Source: Cupriavidus gilardii
GTDB taxonomy: Bacteria > Pseudomonadota > Gammaproteobacteria > Burkholderiales > Burkholderiaceae
Assembly: GCF_013314895.1 (NCBI RefSeq)
Contig: NZ_JABTYE010000008.1
Location: 62,001 to 126,000 of the forward strand
Reading direction: 5' to 3'
Length of the DNA stretch: 64,000 nt
The notes under the pieces are model-generated. The model had not been told where the DNA came from. It saw only the letters and a program-made list of their open reading frames with translations, and did no database searches. Made by a program: the position numbers and the translations under genes. This document shows, piece by piece, positions 26,867 to 35,298 of the stretch (within the stretch, counting starts at the first letter, position 1; each line of letters opens with the position of its first letter).

Positions 26867-28462
26867 TTGAAAGCGTCCATTCTTTCCGAGCTGCTGCTGC
26901 AACGCCTGGAACGGCCGACCGACGGCCTCGCCGACAAGGCCGGTACGCATATGAACCGGCAGGTCTATCAGATCATTCGCCAGGAAATCCTTGCCGGGAC
27001 TATCCCCGCGGGCTGCAAGCTGCCGGCGTCGCGGATGCTGGCCAAGGAAGTCGGGGTGTCGCGCAACACCGTGCTCTATGCCTACGAGCAGCTTCTGGCC
27101 GAGGGCTATGTCACGGCGTCGACGGGAAGTGGCACCTTTGTGTCGCACACCTTTCCCGACCATAGTGCATTGCACAAGGTTGGCTCGGCAAATGGCACCA
27201 TCACCGTGCCTGCGGCGCAGCAAAACCCGAACCGCTTCGCGCTTTCGCGGCGCGGCCAGCATCTGGTGTCGCATGCCGGTGCGTCCGATCGCCAATGGGG
27301 TGCATTCATGGCCGGCGTGCCCGACGTCTCGCTGTTTCCGCGCGCGGTCTGGACCCGCCTGCTGAACAAGCATTGGCGCGAACCGCGTCCCGAGCTGCTG
27401 ACGTACGCGCACAACGGCGGCCATATGCCGCTGCGCCGCGTCCTGGCCGAGCATCTGCGCCTGGCGCGCGGCGTACGGTGCGATCCCGAACAGATCATCA
27501 TGACGACCGGCATCCATCAGGCCATCGACCTGATCGCCCGCCTGCTGGCCGACCCCGGCGACAAGGCATGGATGGAGGATCCGGGTTACTGGGGCACGCG
27601 CAGCCTGTTGGCCAACTCGGGCGTGGAGCCGATTCCGGTGCCGGTCGACGGCGAGGGCATCGCGCCCGATGCCGCCACGCTGCAGAACCCGCCGCGCTTC
27701 ATCTTCGCCACGCCGTCGCACCAGTACCCGCTCGGCACCGTGATGAGCCTGTCGCGCCGGCGCATGCTGCTCGAGTACGCGCGCCAGCGCGGCGTCTGGA
27801 TCGTCGAGGACGACTACGACAGCGAATTCCGCTTCGAGGGCCGCCCGCTCGCTTCGCTGCAAGGACTCGACGAGCACGATCGCGTGATCTACATGGGCAC
27901 CTTCTCCAAGACCCTGTTTCCCGGCATCCGCATGGGCTTCATGGTGTTGCCCAAACCGCTGGCCCCGCATTTCGCCACCGGGCTGTCGGAGCTGTTCCGC
28001 GAGGGACAGCTGATCCAGCAGGCGGTGCTGGCGGACTTCATCGAGGAAGGCCACTACGCTACGCATATCCGGCGCGTGCGGCTGCGTTATGCGCAGCGGC
28101 AGAGCCTGCTGCGCGAGGCGATTGCAGAACGCTTCGGCGCGGACTGGCCCACCTCCACGCACGAAGCCGGACTGCATCTGGTCATGCATCTTCCGCCCGG
28201 CGCCGACGATCTGGGCATCAGCATGGCGGCACGCACGCAGGGCCTGAGCGCGCGGCCCCTGTCGCGCTACTACAGCGACGAGACGCAAGCGCGCCAAGGC
28301 TTGCTGATGGGTTATGCCTGCGTGCCCGAGGAAGAGATCGGGCCGGCGTTTCGCAAGCTGGCCGAGGTCATCGAACCGGCGATGGAGCATCTGGCCCGCA
28401 CGCAGGAGCCGCGACGCGAGGCGACGATGAAGATCAATCGCGAGGCGTGGAGCGGCGCCTGA
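26867..28462 (+). CDS. MocR/GabR-family PLP-dependent regulator
   Basis: 531-aa chimera of a GntR winged helix (about residues 30-95, LPASRMLAKEVGVSRNTVLYAYEQL) and a class I aminotransferase-like domain that binds PLP. The PLP lysine is K348 in GTFSKTLFPGIRMGF; VEDDYDSEFR precedes it. The start is a TTG at 26867 with GGAG 5 nt upstream. The next in-frame ATG (26951) would cut into the helix before the HTH. It is divergent from the 12-gene deacylase/transport/GABA run and is the obvious candidate regulator, by analogy to GabR (GABA) and EnuR (ectoine) which sense an amine through PLP. Confidence 0.93.
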   Translation: MKASILSELLLQRLERPTDGLADKAGTHMNRQVYQIIRQEILAGTIPAGCKLPASRMLAKEVGVSRNTVLYAYEQLLAEGYVTASTGSGTFVSHTFPDHSALHKVGSANGTITVPAAQQNPNRFALSRRGQHLVSHAGASDRQWGAFMAGVPDVSLFPRAVWTRLLNKHWREPRPELLTYAHNGGHMPLRRVLAEHLRLARGVRCDPEQIIMTTGIHQAIDLIARLLADPGDKAWMEDPGYWGTRSLLANSGVEPIPVPVDGEGIAPDAATLQNPPRFIFATPSHQYPLGTVMSLSRRRMLLEYARQRGVWIVEDDYDSEFRFEGRPLASLQGLDEHDRVIYMGTFSKTLFPGIRMGFMVLPKPLAPHFATGLSELFREGQLIQQAVLADFIEEGHYATHIRRVRLRYAQRQSLLREAIAERFGADWPTSTHEAGLHLVMHLPPGADDLGISMAARTQGLSARPLSRYYSDETQARQGLLMGYACVPEEEIGPAFRKLAEVIEPAMEHLARTQEPRREATMKINREAWSGA

Positions 28463-28546
28463 TCGCGCTGCCGAATGCTTGCGCCCTGCCTGCGCCCTGC
28501 CTGTACCCTTCATTCCTATCCACCCGATCCATTGCGAGACCCCTCG

Positions 28547-29989
28547 ATGGCGAGCCCAATGACGCAAAACCGATCCGCGGCCGCGAGCCGCGATGCCCTG
28601 CTGTCCGAACTGGCCGCGGTGCTCGACCCCGCCGGCCTGCAAACCGGCGACGCCATCGAGACGCGCTTTCGCAAGGACTGGTACGCCCCGCTCGATCCGA
28701 ATCCGCCGATCGCGGTGGCGCGGCCGCGCAATACCGCCGAGGTGTCCGCGGTGCTGGCGATCTGCCATCGCCATCGTCAGCCGGTGGTGCCACAGGGCGG
28801 ATTGACCGGACTGGCCGGCGCCGCGACGCCTGGGGGCGGCGAACTGGTGCTGTCGCTGGAACGGATGCGCGGCGTCGAGGAGATCGATGAGCAGGCCGGC
28901 ACCATGACCGTGATGGCCGGCACCACGCTGCAGGCCGCGCAGGAAGCGGCGCGCGCGGCGGACTGGCTGCTGCCCGTGGACCTGGGCGCGCGCGGCAGCT
29001 GCCAGATCGGCGGCAATATCGCGACCAACGCCGGCGGCAATCGCGTGATCCGTTACGGCATGATGCGCGACCAGGTGCTCGGGCTGGAAGCGGTGCTGGC
29101 GGACGGCACCGTGCTGACGTCGCTGAACAAGATGCTGAAGAACAACGCCGGCTACGACCTGCGTCAGCTGTTCATCGGCAGCGAAGGGACGCTCGGCGTG
29201 ATCACGCGCGCGGTGCTGAAGCTGGCGCCGCTGCCCGCCAGCACGCAGACCGCGTTGTGCGCGCTATCGCGCTACGAAGACGTGGTGCAGCTGCTGCGCC
29301 ATGCCCAGCGCAAGCTGGCCGGCAGGTTGTCGGCGTTCGAGGTGATGTGGGCCGACTTCTACGAACTGGTGACGACGCGCGTGTCGGGCGTCCGTGCGCC
29401 GCTGCCGGCGGGCCACCCGTTCTACGTGCTACTCGACCTGCAGGGCGACGACGCCGGCCAGGACGCGCCCGCCTTCGAGTCGATGCTGGAGACCGCGATG
29501 GACGCGGGGCTGATCCAGGACGCCGCGGTCGCGACCAGCGACAAGGAGGCGCAAAGCTTCTGGCAGTTGCGCGACGCCGTCGCCGAGTTTCCGGTGATGT
29601 GGGCGCCCAACGCCGCGTTCGACGTCAGCCTGCCGATCGGCCACATCGGCGAGTTCGCGCAGGCCTTGCGCGCCGCCGTGCTGGACCGATGGTCCGGGGC
29701 CGAGCTGGTGAACTTCGGCCACGTCGGCGACAGCAATCTGCATGTCAGCGTCTATCTGCCCAACGTTGCGCTGCCGGACTTTCCGGAGCACGAGATCAGC
29801 GAAGTGGTCTATCGCGTCGTGCAGGAATTCGGCGGCAGCATTTCTGCCGAACATGGCATCGGCACGCACAAGAAGCCGTTCCTCGGATGTTCGCGTACGC
29901 CCGAGGAACTGGCGGTCATGCGTCTGCTGAAGCGGACGCTCGACCCGCACCATATCCTGTGCCCGGGCCGGGTCGTCGATCTCGAGTGA
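28547..29989 (+). CDS. FAD-linked D-2-hydroxyacid dehydrogenase (GlcD/D2HGDH-like)
   Basis: 480-aa flavoprotein with an N-terminal PCMH-type FAD domain (RPRNTAEVSAVLA, PQGGLTGLAGAATP, CQIGGNIATNAGGNRVIRYG) and a C-terminal FAD-oxidase domain with metal/substrate histidines in NFGHVGDSNLH and SAEHGIGTHKKPFL. The ATG at 28547 is preferred over an upstream ATG at 28475; the ribosome-binding site is weak. It follows the MocR gene by 84 bp on the same strand. D-2-hydroxyglutarate, D-lactate or another D-2-hydroxyacid is a possible substrate. If hydroxyglutarate, it would regenerate the 2-oxoglutarate used by GabT. Confidence 0.87.
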   Translation: MASPMTQNRSAAASRDALLSELAAVLDPAGLQTGDAIETRFRKDWYAPLDPNPPIAVARPRNTAEVSAVLAICHRHRQPVVPQGGLTGLAGAATPGGGELVLSLERMRGVEEIDEQAGTMTVMAGTTLQAAQEAARAADWLLPVDLGARGSCQIGGNIATNAGGNRVIRYGMMRDQVLGLEAVLADGTVLTSLNKMLKNNAGYDLRQLFIGSEGTLGVITRAVLKLAPLPASTQTALCALSRYEDVVQLLRHAQRKLAGRLSAFEVMWADFYELVTTRVSGVRAPLPAGHPFYVLLDLQGDDAGQDAPAFESMLETAMDAGLIQDAAVATSDKEAQSFWQLRDAVAEFPVMWAPNAAFDVSLPIGHIGEFAQALRAAVLDRWSGAELVNFGHVGDSNLHVSVYLPNVALPDFPEHEISEVVYRVVQEFGGSISAEHGIGTHKKPFLGCSRTPEELAVMRLLKRTLDPHHILCPGRVVDLE

Positions 29990-30002
29990 ATGACCCGGGG
30001 GC

Positions 30003-30026
30003 GCGCCATGTGAAACGACATGGCGC
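30003..30026. terminator. Hairpin between convergent genes
   Basis: Perfect 9-bp stem GCGCCATGT / ACATGGCGC with a 6-nt loop, in the 55-bp gap between the dehydrogenase and the convergent MFS gene. There is no T-run on either side, so this is a weak or Rho-assisted terminator at best. Confidence 0.4.
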
Positions 30027-30044
30027 TGCCCGATCGTGCAATCG

Positions 30045-31706
30045 CTATTCGACGCTCGCCGCGGCCTTGACGGGGCTGCCGCGCAGCGTCGCCTCGCGCA
30101 GCCGCACGACCAGCAGCGGCGCGAGCAGCGAGACCGCGGCGCTGGCGAGGAACAGCGCGCGGAACGAGCGTTCCGCGGTCTGCCGCACCGCCGCCGCTTC
30201 GGCGCCATCGCCCAGCGACAGCACCTCGCGGAACAGATGCATCAGCACGTCCTCGCCACCAGGCAGCGGGCTGACCGCCATGCCGCTATGGCGCAGCAGC
30301 GCGATCAGCACCGTGGTCAGCACCGCGACACCGACCGCGCCGCCCAGCATCCGCGAGAACGCCGTCAGCGCGGTGGCAACGCCGACCTGCTGCGGCGGCA
30401 CCGCGTTCTGCGTCGCCACCAGCGCGCTCGGCAATTGCAGGCCGATGGCCAGACCCAGCGCGACCATCACGACCCCGGTCAGGACCACCGCGCGCGGATC
30501 GACGAAGGCCAGCGCCGCGATCGCCAGCGGCGCGGCCGCCGCGCCGATCAGCTGCAAAGGCTTGTAGCGACCGCTCCAGGTCATCAGCCGGCCAGCGATA
30601 AAGGCACCGAACGGAATCGCCAGCGTCAGCGGCACCAGCCGCAACGCCGCGCTGTCCGCCTGCGCGCCGCCCACCACCTGAAAGCGCAGCGGCAACAGCA
30701 CCGACATCGCGATCAACTGGAAGAAGCACAGGAACAGCGTGATGCAGCAGATCGCCACCGTCGGCACGCGCAGCATTGCCAACGGAATCACCGGATCGGC
30801 CGCGCGACGCTCCTGCCAGAAGAACAGCAGCAACGCGACCGCCCCGGCCGCCAGCAGGCCGAGCGAATCGGCGCGCCAGACATCGTGCCCCTGACCCAGC
30901 CGCGTCAGGAACACCAGCACGCCGGTCAGGCCGCCGCCAAACAGCAGCGCACCGAGATAGTCGATCGGATGCTTGCGGCCGCCGCTGGCCGGCAGGTGAC
31001 GCAGCGCCCGACGCACGGTCACCAGCGCCAACAGCGCCAGCGGCAGATTGATCCAGAAGATCCAGCGCCATGACAGGTAGTGCGCCAGATAACCGCCAAT
31101 CACCGGTCCCGCCATGCTGGCCACCGCCCACACGCCGCTGACATAACCCTGATAGCGTCCGCGCTCGCGCAGCGGCACCACGTCGGCGATCGCCGCCTGC
31201 GACACCGAAATCAGGCCGCCGCCGCCGAGTCCCTGCAGGATGCGCGCGACGATCAGCTGCGGCATGGTCTGCGCCAGCGCACAGGCAATCGACGCCAGCA
31301 GGAACAGCACGATCGCGAACGACAGCACCGAGCGACGGCCGAGCACGTCGGACAGCTTGCCGTAGATCGGCGTGGCGACCGTCGACGCGATCAGGTAGGC
31401 CGACACGACCCAGGCCATCACATCGAAGCCGTTCAGGCGCAAGGCGATCTCGGGCAGCACCACCGCCACGATCGACTGCTCCAGCGCACCGAGCAGGATC
31501 GCCAGCATCAGGCCGAAGATGACCTGCATCACCGGCACCGGCGGCGACCCGGTCGGCTCGCCGGTAGGAATGGGCTTTGGTGGAAAGGTTGACGCGGCGG
31601 GCGCCCCCGGCGATCCGGTGGCGGCGGCAATGGAAGCAGCCGCGCCGGCAAGGCGCAGGCCAGAACGAAGGGGAGCGATCATCGGGCGGGCAAGGAGAAA
31701 CAACAT
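30045..31706 (-). CDS. MFS drug exporter, DHA2 (14-helix) family
   Basis: 553-aa proton-driven efflux protein. Motif A is YGKLSDVLGRRSVL; motif C lies around GPVIGGYLAHYLSWRWIFWINLP; the acidic residue of helix 1 is in GALEQSIVAVVLP. The membrane part begins near residue 60. The preceding 59 residues are Ala/Pro-rich, so the true start is uncertain (ATG 31706, 31682 or even 31529). The longest is reported. It stands alone between a dehydrogenase gene and an XRE regulator gene. Confidence 0.85.
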   Translation of the reverse strand: MLFLLARPMIAPLRSGLRLAGAAASIAAATGSPGAPAASTFPPKPIPTGEPTGSPPVPVMQVIFGLMLAILLGALEQSIVAVVLPEIALRLNGFDVMAWVVSAYLIASTVATPIYGKLSDVLGRRSVLSFAIVLFLLASIACALAQTMPQLIVARILQGLGGGGLISVSQAAIADVVPLRERGRYQGYVSGVWAVASMAGPVIGGYLAHYLSWRWIFWINLPLALLALVTVRRALRHLPASGGRKHPIDYLGALLFGGGLTGVLVFLTRLGQGHDVWRADSLGLLAAGAVALLLFFWQERRAADPVIPLAMLRVPTVAICCITLFLCFFQLIAMSVLLPLRFQVVGGAQADSAALRLVPLTLAIPFGAFIAGRLMTWSGRYKPLQLIGAAAAPLAIAALAFVDPRAVVLTGVVMVALGLAIGLQLPSALVATQNAVPPQQVGVATALTAFSRMLGGAVGVAVLTTVLIALLRHSGMAVSPLPGGEDVLMHLFREVLSLGDGAEAAAVRQTAERSFRALFLASAAVSLLAPLLVVRLREATLRGSPVKAAASVE

Positions 31707-31803
31707 AGCCGGTGCACGACCGCGCTGGCCGGACCGGCTTTTCTAATGAAGGACAGACGGCTATTGTAGGCGCTTGCTTAAAAGTGTGCCTTTCGGCGCG
31801 CTC

Positions 31804-31905
31804 TTACTCGCCCCTGCGGCCTTTGGTGCTGTCCAACGTGGCAAACAAGTCTTTTGCCAGGGCCACACAGTCGTCATAGCTCCGGGCGAATTGCCGCCGC
31901 TCGAA
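31804..31905 (-). pseudogene. Possible relic of a partner gene downstream of the XRE regulator
   Basis: An open stretch of 33 codons with protein-like composition (FERRQFARSYDDCVALAKDL...) ends in TAA at 31806-31804, but has no start codon and is preceded by an in-frame TGA (31908-31906). It lies 19 bp beyond the regulator stop in another frame. It could be the C-terminus of a deleted toxin-like or other partner gene, or a frameshifted tail. The match to any family is not established. Confidence 0.25.
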
Positions 31906-31924
31906 TCACCACGGAGTGTCACGG

Positions 31925-32419
31925 TCATGCCCATAGGCCGCCCCGCGTTGCCATCACGGCGCGGGCCATCTGGCGCAGGTTCTTCCAGATCTCGGTTGGC
32001 TTTCGATCGTGGCGCGAGGCCACCTCCGCCACCATCTTGGCCACCAGTTGCAGCGGGGCCTCATCGAGTATTTGCGCGACTTGAGGCTCCAGCCCGTCAG
32101 GGACCTGCCCCGTGATCAATGCCTGCTCCAAGGCCGTTGGCGTCAGCACACCCGAATAGCTGGTATTGGCACTATTCGCCGCCATCCATACCGCCCGCAC
32201 GGGCCGACCGCGCTTCTGTTCCGGATCCGTGAGTTCCAACGTCAGTCCGATGACGTCCACGAGGCGGCCGAGCGTGTCCAGGGTGACGTTGACATGGCCG
32301 TGCTCGATGCCGTTCAACGTCTGTCGCGACAGCCCCGCCATATCGGCCAATTGCTGCTGGGTAAGACCTAGCGCTATCCGCTTGCGGCGAATGGCATTGC
32401 CGAATAAAGCGAAATTCAT
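31925..32419 (-). CDS. XRE-family HTH regulator (antitoxin-like)
   Basis: 164-aa protein. The N-terminal Cro/C1 helix-turn-helix is at about residues 8-60 (LGLTQQQLADMAGLSRQTLNGIEHG). A C-terminal domain of about 90 residues contains ALEQALITGQVPDGLEPQVAQIL and KPTEIWKNLRQMARAV. The ATG at 32419 has GGAGG 6-7 nt upstream; the frame is open 12 codons further. The architecture resembles HTH antitoxins that partner toxins such as HipA or AbiEii, but no intact toxin gene is adjacent. A palindromic operator overlaps its promoter, which suggests autoregulation. Confidence 0.8.
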   Translation of the reverse strand: MNFALFGNAIRRKRIALGLTQQQLADMAGLSRQTLNGIEHGHVNVTLDTLGRLVDVIGLTLELTDPEQKRGRPVRAVWMAANSANTSYSGVLTPTALEQALITGQVPDGLEPQVAQILDEAPLQLVAKMVAEVASRHDRKPTEIWKNLRQMARAVMATRGGLWA

Positions 32420-32430
32420 TTGGCGCCTCC

Positions 32431-32458
32431 AGTTTGTGTCAAATATAGACGACAAACT
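32431..32458. promoter_or_regulatory. Palindromic operator of the XRE regulator gene
   Basis: Inverted repeat AGTTTGT ... ACAAACT (32431-32437 / 32452-32458) with inner GTC ... GAC half-sites (38-40 / 48-50) around AAATATA. It lies 12 bp upstream of the regulator start and overlaps a TATATT that could be the -10 element. This is the typical layout of an autoregulated HTH repressor or antitoxin. Confidence 0.6.
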
Positions 32459-32538
32459 TGAGCGCCAAATCTTGCATTCATCGCACCGGCGGAGGGCCGC
32501 GCACCGCTGAGGCGCCTGCCTGGCGCCCCAACGTGGTT

Positions 32539-34353
32539 TTAGAAGCTCTGCCAGTCATCCCCGCCAGCGCCCGGCACTCCCGCGGCGGCCAGCGCGGCAG
32601 GCCGCATCGGCACGCCACCGGACTTCGCGCCCGTTGCGGCACGATTCTCGGCACCAGAACCCGCAGCCTTGCCAGTCGGGGCCGTCGCACGCGGCGAGGC
32701 CGAGGCTGCCCGCGCCGCAGCCTTGGCAGTCGGCGCCGGCATGGCAGGCACGGGCTCCCGGGCCGGTTGCGGGGCGCGAGGCAATGCGGCCGGCGCCGCC
32801 TCGACACGGAACTTCGCCGCGTCCTGCACCAGCCCCGCCGCCTGCTGCTGCAGGCTTTCGGCGGCGGCTGCCGCCTGTTCGACCAGCGCGGCGTTCTGCT
32901 GGGTCACGCTTTCCATCTGCGCGATCGCGCGGTTGACCTGCTCGATGCCGGTCGACTGCTCGGCGCTGGCGGCCGAGATCTCGCCCATGATGTCGGTGAC
33001 GCGGCGAACGGCTTCCACGATGCCGTCCATGGTGCCGCCGGCCTGCTCGACCTGGCGGGCGCCGACTTCGACCTGCTCCACCGAGCGGCTGATCAGTTCG
33101 CCGATCTCCTTGGCCGCCGCGGCGCTGCGTTGGGCCAGGCTGCGCACCTCGGCCGCGACCACGCTGAAGCCGCGGCCCTGCTCGCCGGCACGAGCGGCCT
33201 CGACCGCCGCGTTCAGCGCCAGGATATTGGTCTGGAAGGCGATGCCCTCGATCACGCCGATGATCTCCGCGACCTTCGCCGACGACTGCGAGATGCCCTG
33301 CATCGTCTCGACCACGCTGCGCACCGTACGACCACCCTCGGCGGCCACCGCCGAGGCGTTGACGGCGAGCTGGTTGGCCTGGCGGGCGTTGTCGGCATTC
33401 TGGCGCACGGTCGAAGTCAGCTGCTCCATCGATGCCGCGGTCTGCTCGAGCGAGGCCGCCTGTTCCTCGGTACGTTGCGACAGATCGGTGTTGCCCTTGG
33501 CGATCTCGCGCGTGGCGCCGTCGATCGCGCCGGAGGCGCTCTGGATGCCGCGCACCAGTACGGACAGTTCCGCGAAGGCGCGCTGCATCGCCTTGAGCAT
33601 CCGGCCCATCTCGTCATTGCCGTTGGCGCGGATGGCAAAGGCCAGGTCGCCCTGTGTCAGCGCCTCCGCCGCGGCCAACGCCTGCCGCGCCGGCCCGGTA
33701 ATGGATCGCGTGATCGCCACGGCCAGTCCGACCGCCAGCAGCGCGGACACCGCGCCCAGCGCGAGCAGCAGATTGCGCGTGAACAGATAGTCGGCCTCCG
33801 CCTGCTGTACCGCTTCGGTAGCCATCTTGCGGCCCGAGGCGATCAGCGTGTCGAGGCGCTCGAAATACGCCGCCTGCGCGGCCGGCAGCGTGACGATCAG
33901 CCCGGCACGCGCGGCAACGAACTCGCCCGCCTGCAGTTGCGTCAGCAATTGGTCGAGCTGGGTGTTATAGGTGGCGCGATGCTTGCCGAGTTCGTCGAAG
34001 ACCTGCTTGAGCGCAGCATTGTCCGAAGCGGCGATCAGCTTCGACAGGTCGTCGAGCGTGGCGCTCATCTGCTTGCGGCGCTCGTTGACGCGGCCGACAT
34101 TCTGCTGGACCACGGCGGGATCTTCGGTCAACACCGCATCCCGGACCATGATGCCAATGGCCTGCGCGCCCTCCTTGACGCCGTCCAGTTCCATCACCTT
34201 GAGCAGGCGCTGCTCGACGGTCGCCCGCATCGACGCGTTCATATCGCCAAGCGCGAGCAGGCCGAAGCCTGCCACCACGGCCAGCAGCGCAACCATCGCG
34301 GCAAAGGCCCCCGCCAGGCGCGCGCCAATGCCGAAATGCTTCCATCCTCCCAT
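32539..34353 (-). CDS. Methyl-accepting chemotaxis protein with CheR-tether-like tail
   Basis: 604-aa chemoreceptor with helices at about 11-36 and 191-212 flanking a periplasmic four-helix-bundle-type sensor. HAMP follows ([23 protein letters not shown]), then the long coiled-coil signalling domain with the highly conserved hairpin tip ([35 protein letters not shown]). A proline/alanine-rich linker leads to the C-terminus DDWQSF, which fits the xWxxF pentapeptide that docks CheR/CheB. The start at 34353 has a purine-rich GAAAGGGGG just upstream. The ligand is unknown. It neighbours the flagellar genes. Confidence 0.93.
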   Translation of the reverse strand: MGGWKHFGIGARLAGAFAAMVALLAVVAGFGLLALGDMNASMRATVEQRLLKVMELDGVKEGAQAIGIMVRDAVLTEDPAVVQQNVGRVNERRKQMSATLDDLSKLIAASDNAALKQVFDELGKHRATYNTQLDQLLTQLQAGEFVAARAGLIVTLPAAQAAYFERLDTLIASGRKMATEAVQQAEADYLFTRNLLLALGAVSALLAVGLAVAITRSITGPARQALAAAEALTQGDLAFAIRANGNDEMGRMLKAMQRAFAELSVLVRGIQSASGAIDGATREIAKGNTDLSQRTEEQAASLEQTAASMEQLTSTVRQNADNARQANQLAVNASAVAAEGGRTVRSVVETMQGISQSSAKVAEIIGVIEGIAFQTNILALNAAVEAARAGEQGRGFSVVAAEVRSLAQRSAAAAKEIGELISRSVEQVEVGARQVEQAGGTMDGIVEAVRRVTDIMGEISAASAEQSTGIEQVNRAIAQMESVTQQNAALVEQAAAAAESLQQQAAGLVQDAAKFRVEAAPAALPRAPQPAREPVPAMPAPTAKAAARAASASPRATAPTGKAAGSGAENRAATGAKSGGVPMRPAALAAAGVPGAGGDDWQSF

Positions 34354-34649
34354 ACCGCCCCCTTTCCTCTCGTAGTCGACTCCGCGCGCATGCGCGGCGG
34401 TGCATCGCTAACGGCAGAATGGGATGCCTTCTTGATGGGCAGCAGATCGGCCGGGTGCCGCGTTGCGGCCAGAAACGTCCAGAGGACGAGATGGCGGGCA
34501 TTGGCGCCACGCCCAAACGGAAAACAAGAGGCAAAAACGCCGTCAACTCCACCGATCGCCGCGGGCAGGACAGGTGTCCAATTGACGCCGAGCATCCGGT
34601 ATTCCGCCTGAGGCGGCGAGACGTCCGGCATTGCACAGGACGCGGGCAC

Positions 34650-34715
34650 AAAAAAAGAAGCCCACGCGCGGGGTGCTCGTAGGCTTTCCAGGACTGCTAG
34701 AGCCGATTGGCTCGT
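34650..34715 (-). ncRNA. Candidate small RNA of about 66 nt
   Basis: A complete stand-alone transcription unit without an ORF. The transcript would start near 34715 and form a 5-bp hairpin GAGCC-AATC-GGCTC (34713-34700). It ends in a terminator whose stem AAGCCTACG / CGTGGGCTT (34685-34677 with 34665-34657, one T.G pair) abuts a run of seven T residues (34656-34650). The promoter upstream has TTTACA-N17-TATAGT. A U-rich Rho-independent end is what Hfq-dependent small RNAs share, and an Hfq-like gene lies about 600 bp away. The unit is seen in sequence; expression and function are inferred. Confidence 0.55.
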
Positions 34716-34720
34716 GGCCG

Positions 34721-34749
34721 ACTATAGCGGTGCTTAGATGAGGTGTAAA
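34721..34749 (-). promoter_or_regulatory. Sigma-70 promoter of the candidate small RNA
   Basis: -35 TTTACA (34749-34744, 5/6 to consensus), 17-bp spacer, -10 TATAGT (34726-34721, 5/6). Predicted start near 34715. No protein start codon with a ribosome-binding site follows before the terminator. Confidence 0.6.
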
Positions 34750-35020
34750 TACAGTTTCCATCAGGGTAAATGCCGATAGTGACGCCTACTTTGTTTTATG
34801 AATAAAACAAGAAATAGACGTTGCGGTGCGCGGCCAAATGTGCGGAGGTGAGTACGTACTCGGATAGAAACCGGCTTTCCATGCGGCTCTGTGCATCGAC
34901 GGCGCATCGGAAGCCACTTTCCCCGTCGAACCGCAAGCTATATCGGCATTTGTAGGCAAGCGCTTAATTAGAGGTTTACTTCTAGGCACTTGCCGAGGCC
35001 CCTTCGAACCCCGAGTTGTA

Positions 35021-35047
35021 AAAATTTGTTACTCTCCGGGCCGAAGT
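35021..35047 (+). promoter_or_regulatory. Sigma-28-like element upstream of the Hfq-like gene
   Basis: AAAA-N15-GCCGAAGT compared with the FliA consensus TAAA-N15-GCCGATAA: 3/4 in the -35 and 5/8 in the -10. It is much weaker than the flagellin promoter and about 250 bp from the proposed start, so its role is uncertain. Confidence 0.25.
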
Positions 35048-35298
35048 ATTCCCCTTCTCTCCTGGCAGCACCGCCAGTCCGACCGTCGAGGCACAACATC
35101 CGCGAACAACAAGCGCCACGGCCGCAAGGACACGCGATGACTTCCCCCGCGCCGGTACCGAGAGCGAATGTTTCATCCCTCGCCATGATCAGGCTCTCGC
35201 CAACACGGATACCGTCACGCCGCATCCGGGCTGGTTCGTGCTCGATCCCCGTACCGTTGCCTGCCGACAGAACCCAATCGGGCTCGACCGGAGAAGTC

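Larger units (their letters stand above)
34354..35298. other. Gene-poor 945-bp region between chemoreceptor and Hfq-like gene
   Basis: No convincing protein gene; short ORFs here lack ribosome-binding sites and protein-like composition. It is more A+T-rich than its surroundings between 34735 and 35050. It contains a candidate small-RNA gene with its own promoter and terminator (34650-34749, minus strand), a 9-bp inverted repeat TTGTTTTAT-GA-ATAAAACAA (34791-34810), and a sigma-28-like element (35021-35047). Confidence 0.6.

Noticed and set aside
26732..28774. N-terminal extension of the M20 deacylase frame over the MocR gene
   Set aside because: The deacylase has a perfect ribosome-binding site at 26731; the extension is antisense to a recognised regulator.
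34786..35225. Short minus-strand ORFs opposite the Hfq-like leader
   Set aside because: No ribosome-binding sites, no protein-like composition, and overlap with promoter-like A+T-rich DNA.
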